The notes below the pieces were generated by a model, which searched no databases, was not told where the DNA came from, and saw only the letters and a list, made by a program, of their open reading frames with translations. The position numbers and the translations under genes are program-made. From positions 16,975-80,974 of the forward strand of contig JAIOHM010000143.1 of the NCBI GenBank assembly GCA_019912965.1: a stretch of DNA of 64,000 bases. Reading direction: 5' to 3'. Origin of the DNA: Anaerolineae bacterium (GTDB lineage: Bacteria > Chloroflexota > Anaerolineae > Aggregatilineales > Phototrophicaceae). Every line of letters starts with the position of its first letter. Position 1 is the stretch's first letter. Shown here in pieces: positions 1 through 6,738 of the stretch.

Positions 1-201
1 TGCACCTATGGGCTGCACGAAATGTATGACCCGGCGACCGACGAATGGACAGAGTTACAGAACATGCCCACGCCGCGCCACGCTATGCTTTCCGCCGTAA
101 TTGATGATAAATGGTATCTGATTGGGGGCGCTAGTGAAGCTGGCCCACGCACCGATGCTGCCCTGAGTGGGGTTGTCGAAGTTTTCACGCCGGAAACATA
201 A
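1..201 (+). CDS. Kelch-repeat protein, C-terminal end only
   Basis: The open frame runs in from the left edge and stops at TAA 199-201, giving 66 residues. It holds a Kelch-type blade: the segment MYDPATDEW, then MPTPRHAM, then WYLIGGA, the usual order of the conserved aromatic residue, Trp and double Gly of one Kelch repeat. Kelch repeats build beta-propellers used for protein or glycan binding. The rest of the gene lies outside the window, so cell location and number of repeats cannot be judged. A perfect stem-loop follows 17 bases after the stop. Confidence 0.75.
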   Translation, partial: CTYGLHEMYDPATDEWTELQNMPTPRHAMLSAVIDDKWYLIGGASEAGPRTDAALSGVVEVFTPET

Positions 202-217
202 GCCACACCGAAATTCA

Positions 218-251
218 TTTTGTAGGGCGCAACCTGCTGCGCCCTACAAAA
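218..251. terminator. Bidirectional hairpin terminator
   Basis: A perfect 14-bp inverted repeat (TTTTGTAGGGCGCA and its complement) around the 6-base loop acctgc. The outer A/T pairs give a T run on either strand. It lies between convergent genes, so it can end both. Its TGTAGGG core also appears in hairpins at 36542-36564 and 52174-52201, so it may belong to a dispersed hairpin family. Confidence 0.75.
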
Positions 252-271
252 ATACGGATGGTTAATTGGAA

Positions 272-1021
272 TCAGGCAATGTCGATGGTTTCAAGCACTG
301 TGAAATCTGACAGCACAAAGTCGGTGATGGCGTACTCAATATAGTGGATGGTGAATGTTCCAATATCAGCGCTTCGCAGGGAATCAAGGACATTCAGCGT
401 TTTAGCAAGCGTATCATCGTTGATGTCTGTTAGCCGCATGATGTTCATATGGACGGGGTGTTTGTTGGCATAGCTGAGCGGCTCTTCACCCACAGCCAGC
501 AGTGCCTCTTCTAATCGCTGGCGAAGCTGTGCCCATTCGTCGTCCTCAGGGAAAACCTGAATAAAGACCTGATTGCCAACCAAGCCAACCCCCTTGAGAT
601 GCATCCTGATTTCACCTGCTGCTCTCAATACCTGATGGCAGCATTCCCGGATTCGATCAATGCGAATCGGCTCGAAACCTGCGTTATATGGCAAACGGGG
701 TGTACAACCCAATAAGCTGATGTGAAAGGCATCCCGCTGGTAAAAGAACTGATTGCCAAGCTCACGGTGTAATCGGCTCGTTATGTTTTCGATGGCTTCC
801 AACGGTGGATTGGGCTGCACGGCTGCCCGTGCGACGGTTGTAACGGAATAATTTGGCGGAACAGTTTGTCCATCCTTCATTTCCGCCGCCGTTATCTTTC
901 CGGCAGCGAGATGGTTTCTGGCCTGCGTCCAGAGGTTTTCAAAATAAAGCCCGGTTAGATTGGATTGATGCACAGAATCCTCGTGAATAAATGTGATGGA
1001 TTTTGGTGGGGTGTGGCACAT
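272..1021 (-). CDS. 2H phosphoesterase / 2'-5' RNA ligase-like protein
   Basis: A 249-residue protein with two H-x-(S/N) motifs, FHISLLG near residue 100 and HMNIMRL near residue 193. Such paired motifs define the 2H phosphoesterase superfamily (2'-5' RNA ligase, cyclic phosphodiesterase), where the two histidines act on 2',3'- or 2',5'-linked phosphates. The spacing of about 90 residues fits the family. The second site has Asn where Ser/Thr is usual, so activity is not certain. The ATG is preceded by GGAG six bases away. No signal peptide or membrane segment is visible, so it is probably cytoplasmic. It is monocistronic, between a Kelch gene and a small hypothetical gene. Confidence 0.6.
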   Translation of the reverse strand: MCHTPPKSITFIHEDSVHQSNLTGLYFENLWTQARNHLAAGKITAAEMKDGQTVPPNYSVTTVARAAVQPNPPLEAIENITSRLHRELGNQFFYQRDAFHISLLGCTPRLPYNAGFEPIRIDRIRECCHQVLRAAGEIRMHLKGVGLVGNQVFIQVFPEDDEWAQLRQRLEEALLAVGEEPLSYANKHPVHMNIMRLTDINDDTLAKTLNVLDSLRSADIGTFTIHYIEYAITDFVLSDFTVLETIDIA

Positions 1022-1070
1022 TACAACTCCGCCGATTTTTGTTACCTGCTAAACAGGGGGTATCAGGTGA

Positions 1071-1292
1071 TTGTTACGCACATTACGAATCTTCGGTGAA
1101 CTCAACACCAATCTTAAACCTACCGTGCGTCAGGCTGTTAGCATGATGGTAAAGGTGAGTAAACAGGTTTCAGCACTGAAAAAGGTTGGAAACATTTTGC
1201 CGCATGAGCGTGATTTTATTGTGATCCCGTTTGTGACGCAATTGCAGAATCTTTCGCACGCCGCGAATCAACTAATGATTGTCAACCGCTGA
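1071..1292 (+). CDS. Small hypothetical protein (73 aa)
   Basis: A 73-residue basic protein from a TTG codon, with CAGGTGA a few bases upstream as a weak ribosome site. The middle is rich in Val, Ser, Lys and Gln and could form one long helix (residues 18-42), followed by a second amphipathic helix near the C-terminus. I recognise no family. It could be a genuine small protein or chance; there is no competing gene on the other strand. Confidence 0.35.
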   Translation: MLRTLRIFGELNTNLKPTVRQAVSMMVKVSKQVSALKKVGNILPHERDFIVIPFVTQLQNLSHAANQLMIVNR

Positions 1293-1306
1293 CTATCGAC
1301 CCTTCA

Positions 1307-1696
1307 TCACGCGATAATTTCCAGATATGCCCGGTCATCCCCGCCCGTAAACCGCGCCATCAGATCAAGTATCCGCTTCATCATCCCGTACTTTTTGTTC
1401 AGCATCGTAATCGCTACATGATGCTCGTTCGGCTCTAAAATTCGTGCGGTTGCTTCCACTGTCTCACCCAGCACCCGCCCGCGCATATCACAGGGGGCAA
1501 GTGTGACGCGCGAAGTATGGCTGATGCGTTTGATCTTCCCTGCTGTGCGGCTCGAAAGCACATACAATTTATCGCCTTCCTGCGCGAACCACACCGGGGT
1601 CGAAACCGGCTGCCCATTTTTACGGAAGGTCGTCAGGCTCATGTATTGATGCCCATTCAAAACTGCAAATGGGTCGGTCATTGTTTGCGCCATCAT
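1307..1696 (-). CDS. PPOX-class F420-dependent flavin/deazaflavin protein
   Basis: About 129 residues with the split beta-barrel pattern of the pyridoxamine 5'-phosphate oxidase-like family: YMSLTTFRKNGQPVSTPVWF at residues 17-36, then LYVLSSRTAGKIKRI, then a VTLAPCDMRG strand. This is the usual order in the TIGR03666-type F420-binding reductases of Actinobacteria and Chloroflexota. Known members reduce small substrates with F420H2 or bind FMN. The frame is open 30 codons further upstream, but an ATG at 1696 has the site CGAGGT at good distance and the family start aligns there. The substrate is unknown. Confidence 0.75.
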   Translation of the reverse strand: MMAQTMTDPFAVLNGHQYMSLTTFRKNGQPVSTPVWFAQEGDKLYVLSSRTAGKIKRISHTSRVTLAPCDMRGRVLGETVEATARILEPNEHHVAITMLNKKYGMMKRILDLMARFTGGDDRAYLEIIA

Positions 1697-1839
1697 TGAA
1701 TACCTCGTTTTATATGCTGTACAGAGCATATCCCGCGCCGCGCAAAATCCCCATTGGTGTCGCGTTAATAATTTCTGAGAAGCCACTACTTACGGTACAA
1801 TCAGAATCAATAACCAACAACCAATAACCGTTTAGCTTT

Positions 1840-4650
1840 ATGGACAACGCACCGCACATTTTCATCAGTTATGCCCGCCGTGATGGTCGCAGTGCTGCCG
1901 AACAGTTGGAGCGCGATCTGAGCGCCGCCGGACATCGCGTCTGGTGGGATAAACGCAGCCTCGATCCCGATCAGGATTTTACCGCCGAACTCGAACGTGC
2001 CATTGACGAGGCCGAAAGTGTGGTCTGCTGTGTGACGCCGGATACACGCCGCGATGACAGCTTCGTGCGCCGTGAAATCGGTTATGCGCTGGCGCTCCGC
2101 AAGCCGATCATCCCGTTGATTTTTGAAGACACCGTACCGCCTATCCACATTATCAATGTCACCCGTGTGGATTTCACCCGCCAGACTTGGGAAACGGCTA
2201 TGCACGAACTGGCCGGACGTCTGCGCCGCGAACACCAGCATGTTGACCAGACCTATGCCCAAATCACACCGCCCGCCGACCCTTACCGTGATTATCTGAA
2301 CGCGCTCTATCAGAGCATCGTCCGTTATTTACAGCAAACGGTTTTTTCGCTGGTGACGCTGCGCGGTGAAGCTACCCCGGATGCGGTGGAAGCCAGTCCG
2401 GTGCGCGGTCTGCCAATGGCCTTCTTTCAAATCGCGGGCATTGGTGAAGAACAGCCCAATCGTTTCGACAGTTTCCCATCCGCTTTTGAGCAGTACAACG
2501 GGCGCGCGCTCCTGCTGGGCGACCCCGGCGCGGGCAAGACCACCACGTTGATGGCCTTCGCGCGCGATGCTGTTACCCGACGCCTGAATGACCCACTGCT
2601 CCCGCTGCCCATCCTCGCGCCTATTGCAACATGGGACGCCCGGCAGAACACACCGCTGGCGGATTGGCTGGTCGCCCAAAATCCGGTGATGAACGGCATG
2701 GGTTTATCGACAATGATCGCGGATGGCAAAACTCTGCTCCTGCTGGATGGATTGGACGAACTGGACGGCAAGCGCGAAGATCAACCGGATTTACACGATC
2801 CGCGCCTGCGCTTTCTCCAACTGCTGCCGACCAATAACCAGATTGTGCTGACCTGTCGCATCAAGGATTATGCTCAAATTGAGCAAAAAGCGATGCTGGA
2901 AGGTGCGGTCACGCTCCAACCGCTGGATGACAACCAGATGCGCGCTTATATGGGTGATCTGCCGGATTTATGGGCGGCGTTGGAAACCGACTCGGCCTTG
3001 CGCGAAGTCGCCCGGACACCGCTGCTGCTCAGTCTGTTCATGTTCGCTTTTAACGGACTGGCCGATGAAGCTAAAAAACTGCGTGATCTGACGCGCGGCG
3101 ATTTGCGGGACACCATTTTCGAAACCTATGTTCGCCGCCGTTACGCCTACGAAGCCCGCAAAAAGCGCACACCCATGCCCTTCACACTGGACGAGATTTA
3201 TCGGGTGTTGGGGCAGCTTGCCGTCGAGGACATTGGCGGGGTATTCGTGCGCGAAAATGTACTCAAACAGGCTGATTTTGCCGGATTGCTTGGTGATCGA
3301 ACACAGGCTTTCATTGATTTAGGTATCGAACTGCATCTGCTTGTCCCCGGTGAAGGCACGACTTTTCGGTTCATTCATCTGCTCCTGCGGGATTATTTTG
3401 GGTTCAAATATGCGCTCGATCATTTGTATGCCGAAGACAAAATGACGCGCATTCAGGCAGTATATGCATTGGGTGAATTGGGGGAAGAACGCGCCCTCGA
3501 ACCGTTCATCAAGGCATTGACTGATAACAGTGGTTCAATCCGTTCACAGGCGGCTTATGGTTTGGGCAAGCTGGGCGATAAACGAGCCGTTGAACCCTTA
3601 ATCGCTGCCCTTCAGGATACCAGTTCACATGTGCGCCGTAATGCGGTTATGTCCTTAAGCCAGCTTCAGGATAAACGAGCCGTTGAGCCATTACTCGCCT
3701 TGCTGACTGATGCCGACCGTCTCATCCGCCGCAGTGCCGCCGATGCACTCGGTAAATTAGCGGATGCCCGCGCGGTTGAAGCCTTAATTACCCTGCTGAC
3801 CGACTCCGATCATTATGTCCGCATGAGTGCCGCCACTGCTTTAGGCAGCATCCACGACCCACGCGCCATCGAGCCGTTGGTCGCCTGTCTGGGCAGTGAA
3901 GATGCTTATATCCGCAGTTCCGCTACCCGCGCCCTGCTGGACTTTGGCGAAGCGGCAATCCGACCACTGCTGCGTGCCCGCTACAGCGATAACAAAAGCC
4001 TGAGCAAATATGCACAGGAGGTACTGGAGAAATTTGGCGTTAGCCTTCTGCCATCTCTCATAGTAGCGTTAGGCGATGCTGAGGCTGATATTCGCAGCCC
4101 AGCCGCAGCCCAGTTGCGCTATCTTAATGAGCCACACACAGTAAATCTGCTAATCGATACATTGAACGATGTCGATGCTGGTGTGCGAATCAGTGCAGCT
4201 TACGCGCTTGGCTGGATGGGGGATAAACGGGCAGTTCAAGCCCTTATGCGGCTGCTAACCGAAAACGATTTAAGTGTACGTTATACCGCAGCCGGGGCAC
4301 TGGCACGGCTAGGGGATGAAAGTGCTTTCGATCCATTGGTGGAAGCCATGAGTAGTCCTGACCCGGATATTCGCCGTAAAGCGGCTGATATGCTGGGCGA
4401 ATTGGCTGATCCGCGCGGCTTGGATGCGTTGGTGAATGCGCTTCACGATACAGACGCAAAAGTGCGGGTGAGTGCCGCTGATGCGCTGGTCTGGCTGAAA
4501 GACGAACGCGCCGTGCCGCCGTTAATCGCCGCGCTTGAAGATTTGGATGCGGAAGTGCGAATTAGTGTGGTCGGTGCGCTCAGTTTGATCGGCACACCGG
4601 AAGCATTGGCCGCCGTCACCGAATACCGCCAGCGCACTACCAAACCCTGA
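1840..4650 (+). CDS. TIR-NACHT-HEAT repeat protein (bacterial NLR-like)
   Basis: A 936-residue protein in three parts. Residues 1-120 are a TIR domain: IFISYARRDG, VWWDKRS, and SFVRREIGYAL, whose E79 sits where NADase TIRs carry the catalytic Glu. Residues 220-530 are a NACHT-type NTPase: Walker A GDPGAGKTT at 227-235, Walker B LLLLDGLDE at 299-307, and a winged-helix end FRFIHLLLRDYF. Residues 534-930 are about a dozen HEAT/PBS-lyase repeats of 31 residues with the pattern RAVEPLI-AL-D----VR--AA-AL. Such proteins are known as antiphage STAND sensors: the repeats bind a trigger, NACHT oligomerises and TIR degrades NAD. That role is inferred here. It stands alone, with no recognisable partner and no clear Shine-Dalgarno site before the ATG. 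Confidence 0.85.
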   Translation: MDNAPHIFISYARRDGRSAAEQLERDLSAAGHRVWWDKRSLDPDQDFTAELERAIDEAESVVCCVTPDTRRDDSFVRREIGYALALRKPIIPLIFEDTVPPIHIINVTRVDFTRQTWETAMHELAGRLRREHQHVDQTYAQITPPADPYRDYLNALYQSIVRYLQQTVFSLVTLRGEATPDAVEASPVRGLPMAFFQIAGIGEEQPNRFDSFPSAFEQYNGRALLLGDPGAGKTTTLMAFARDAVTRRLNDPLLPLPILAPIATWDARQNTPLADWLVAQNPVMNGMGLSTMIADGKTLLLLDGLDELDGKREDQPDLHDPRLRFLQLLPTNNQIVLTCRIKDYAQIEQKAMLEGAVTLQPLDDNQMRAYMGDLPDLWAALETDSALREVARTPLLLSLFMFAFNGLADEAKKLRDLTRGDLRDTIFETYVRRRYAYEARKKRTPMPFTLDEIYRVLGQLAVEDIGGVFVRENVLKQADFAGLLGDRTQAFIDLGIELHLLVPGEGTTFRFIHLLLRDYFGFKYALDHLYAEDKMTRIQAVYALGELGEERALEPFIKALTDNSGSIRSQAAYGLGKLGDKRAVEPLIAALQDTSSHVRRNAVMSLSQLQDKRAVEPLLALLTDADRLIRRSAADALGKLADARAVEALITLLTDSDHYVRMSAATALGSIHDPRAIEPLVACLGSEDAYIRSSATRALLDFGEAAIRPLLRARYSDNKSLSKYAQEVLEKFGVSLLPSLIVALGDAEADIRSPAAAQLRYLNEPHTVNLLIDTLNDVDAGVRISAAYALGWMGDKRAVQALMRLLTENDLSVRYTAAGALARLGDESAFDPLVEAMSSPDPDIRRKAADMLGELADPRGLDALVNALHDTDAKVRVSAADALVWLKDERAVPPLIAALEDLDAEVRISVVGALSLIGTPEALAAVTEYRQRTTKP

Positions 4651-4739
4651 CACCCCACAAATTAGGTGTTTACCGGAGCAACTTCACCTTCTATTGCTCG
4701 TAAATTAGAGTAACTGATTACGAACAACGGGAGGCAGAA

Positions 4740-5057
4740 ATGCTCGTTACAACTACCAATACGCTGGAAGGCAAGCGAATCCTGGAATATCTGGGGATCG
4801 TCAGCGGTGAAACCATCATGGGGGCCAACATCATCCGGGATTTCATGGCCGGGATAACCGATATTGTCGGCGGTCGTGCCAGTGCCTACGAAAAATCGCT
4901 GGTGGAGGCCAAACGGATTGCCATGAAGGAAATGATAGACGAGGCGCATAAACTGGGTGCGAACGCTGTCATCGGCATTGATCTGGACTATGAAACGGTT
5001 GGGCAGGGTAGTATGTTGATGGTCAGCGTCAGCGGCACAGCCGTCGTGGTGGAGTAA
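4740..5057 (+). CDS. YbjQ/UPF0145 family protein
   Basis: A 105-residue protein of full family length. It shows the hallmarks [12 protein letters not shown] at the start, [13 protein letters not shown] at 19-31, a central [12 protein letters not shown] helix and the closing [13 protein letters not shown]. The family (sometimes called putative heavy-metal-binding domain) forms pentamers; its function is not settled. GGGAGG lies five bases before the ATG. A stem-loop follows the stop, so it appears to be a single-gene transcript. Confidence 0.85.
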   Translation: MLVTTTNTLEGKRILEYLGIVSGETIMGANIIRDFMAGITDIVGGRASAYEKSLVEAKRIAMKEMIDEAHKLGANAVIGIDLDYETVGQGSMLMVSVSGTAVVVE

Positions 5058-5072
5058 GTTTTAGACAAAACT

Positions 5073-5103
5073 CGATTGGGAGCGCGGTTTGCGCCCCCAA
5101 TCG
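5073..5103. terminator. Bidirectional stem-loop terminator
   Basis: CGATTGGGAGCGC pairs with GCGCCCCCAATCG across a ggttt loop with one mismatch. It lies between the convergent ybjQ-like and RIO kinase genes. T-rich tails are weak on both sides, so strength is uncertain. Confidence 0.55.
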
Positions 5104-5121
5104 AAATCTGTTTGAAACCCA

Positions 5122-6138
5122 TCAGGCTTCTTCCGGTGCAAGCCGGGAAAGGTCAGCAGCACGCTGTTGAGCATCTTGCTCCACATAACGTTTCCATAAC
5201 CGCCGCATGATCGGCGCGGGGTCGCGCTCTGCGCCCTGATTGGCAAAGTAACTGCAAACACGCTCAATGTCGCGCTTGAGGATGCCATAAGCCTGACTGT
5301 TGTTGTGGCTGTCCGTCACCTGCGGGAAGTCAATAAGCGTGATCGCCCCTTCCCAGTACAGGATGTTGTAGGATGAAAGATCGCCGTGAATCATGCCGTG
5401 TGACAGCATGAGTTCCACATTCCGCAGCACTTCTTCCAGCAGTTCATGGGCTTCATCAACTTCCAGCGAGACTTCGCTGAGGGTGGAGGCCGCACGCCCT
5501 GCATCGCCCACATATCCCATCAGAATTGCGTTGGTGCTGGCGGCATACGGCTTGGGCACGGCTGCACCGATGTTGTAAAGGCGTTGCAGTGTGGTGTATT
5601 CATACATCAGCCATGAAGTGTGGGATACCTGCGCGCCGAAAGCTGTCTTTTTGCCGACAGCCCGCATCAGGCGATGATCGGTTTCTTTAGCTGCCTTGCC
5701 ATCCGAAGTCAGGATTTGGCGACCTTCGCGGTACATTTTGTCATTGCGGAGCTGCCGGAACTGGCGTGGACGATACACCTTCGCCGCCAGTAGTTCAGCA
5801 TCCATACCGGGACGGGCAGCACAGCGGTAAACGCTGGCTTCTTTCCCACCGCGCACCTGTCCCAGCACATCCGTGATGTACTCCATGCGGTAGAAGTCGC
5901 CCAAAGATTTCATCAGCCAGCCTTCTTCATAGCGTGAAGGCTGATAAGTTGTCTGAAAACCGCCTTCCGTACCGCCAATCGGGGCAAGTTCCGCCCGGAT
6001 GTCGTGTTCGGATTTTTTGGGTACATGTTTCACGCCCTTATGTTTGCGGGCGCGCCGTGCCTGACGGTCGTTCTGTGTCGGATCGAAAAAGTCTTCATAC
6101 ATATCGAAATCGTCGTTCATGCGGCGATTGTGATTCAA
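5122..6138 (-). CDS. RIO-family serine protein kinase
   Basis: A 338-residue atypical protein kinase. It has the RIO ATP loop GKEASVYRC at 98-106, the phosphate-contacting Lys in AAKVYRP (K120), the catalytic loop HGDLSSYNIL with D253 and N258, and the metal Asp in LIDFPQ (D270). The first 45 residues are charged and probably disordered. RIO kinases help small-subunit ribosome maturation in archaea and eukaryotes; in bacteria their substrates are largely unknown. The TTG at 6138 has AAGGGA upstream and is preferred; an ATG six codons on lacks one. A long leader with promoter at 6476-6505 and a tiny ORF lies upstream. Confidence 0.85.
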   Translation of the reverse strand: MNHNRRMNDDFDMYEDFFDPTQNDRQARRARKHKGVKHVPKKSEHDIRAELAPIGGTEGGFQTTYQPSRYEEGWLMKSLGDFYRMEYITDVLGQVRGGKEASVYRCAARPGMDAELLAAKVYRPRQFRQLRNDKMYREGRQILTSDGKAAKETDHRLMRAVGKKTAFGAQVSHTSWLMYEYTTLQRLYNIGAAVPKPYAASTNAILMGYVGDAGRAASTLSEVSLEVDEAHELLEEVLRNVELMLSHGMIHGDLSSYNILYWEGAITLIDFPQVTDSHNNSQAYGILKRDIERVCSYFANQGAERDPAPIMRRLWKRYVEQDAQQRAADLSRLAPEEA

Positions 6139-6371
6139 GGTTGGTTTCCCTTATGCGTTTGCTATTCAATGTGCTAAAAGCAGCTTCACCATGCCATACA
6201 GCACGGCACGTCGGATGTCTCCGTCGTTCGAGGTCGTTTTGAACATAAGGGTCAGATGCAGGCTAATGGCCAGCAGGTAGACTCAATCCACGTACCCCAA
6301 ACCGGGCAGCGGTACATGAATACACCTGTAGCCTGAAAACGCGGGAAAAGGGATATAATCCCCAAGCGTTG

Positions 6372-6437
6372 TTAAGCGTTTGCGGGGTAAGGCGTATTCT
6401 GTCCAACAAGGACGACAACCGTTTTCACTTGTTCCAT
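6372..6437 (-). CDS. Tiny leader ORF upstream of RIO kinase (21 aa)
   Basis: ATG at 6437 is preceded by AGGAGG nine bases away and reads MEQVKTVVVLVGQ then NTPYPANA before TAA. It starts about 30 bases after the predicted transcription start, so it would be the first translated frame of the RIO kinase transcript. Its stop lies inside a CCCC/GGGG-flanked segment (6360-6387) that can fold. The peptide resembles nothing I know. It may act as a regulatory upstream ORF, or encode a microprotein. Confidence 0.4.
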   Translation of the reverse strand: MEQVKTVVVLVGQNTPYPANA

Positions 6438-6475
6438 ATAACACGCCTCCTGTGTTTTGCTTGAACAACGAGATA

Positions 6476-6505
6476 ACTATAGCATAGGGTTGAAAAATTT
6501 GTCAA
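6476..6505 (-). promoter_or_regulatory. Sigma-70-type promoter for leader ORF / RIO kinase
   Basis: On the minus strand a perfect -35 TTGACA (6500-6505) and -10 TATAGT (6476-6481) are separated by 18 bases. The start would be near 6469, giving a leader of about 330 bases before the kinase. Confidence 0.6.
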
Positions 6506-6518
6506 AGGCGAAAAGGAT

Positions 6519-6539
6519 TGCGCGGGGCGCATCTTTTTT
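6519..6539 (+). terminator. Short terminator-like hairpin
   Basis: TGCGC-ggg-GCGCA followed by tctttttt. The stem is only five pairs. It could stop plus-strand transcription ahead of the Mrp operon, but no gene is visible to its left on this strand. Confidence 0.3.
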
Positions 6540-6553
6540 GTATATTCCGTACC

Positions 6554-6646
6554 ATGACGACGCACGAACGCTGGATTAACCTCTATCGCGGCTGGATTCT
6601 GGTGGATGACAACCGCGCCCCCATATCATGGTCTCTGGTCTATTGA
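6554..6646 (+). other. Short open frame, possible gene remnant
   Basis: An ATG-led frame of 30 codons (starting MTTHERWINLYRGW) without a ribosome site, in the 600-base gap between the RIO kinase and Mrp operon. The composition looks protein-like (several Trp, Arg and Asp) but the frame ends after 30 codons, so it may be the head of a lost gene. The remainder of the gap, 6647-6738, holds nothing I recognise. Confidence 0.2.
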
Positions 6647-6738
6647 TCTCTGTCTTGCGCTGATCGGATTCCATTGACTGCGCTTCTGTATTCACAAGTC
6701 CGCCGCATTTGAATATCACACTGTAAGGGATGATGTGC

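Noticed and set aside
6283..6468. 61-codon minus-strand frame in the RIO kinase leader
   Set aside because: It lacks a ribosome site, while the overlapping 21-codon frame has a strong one; composition is not protein-like.
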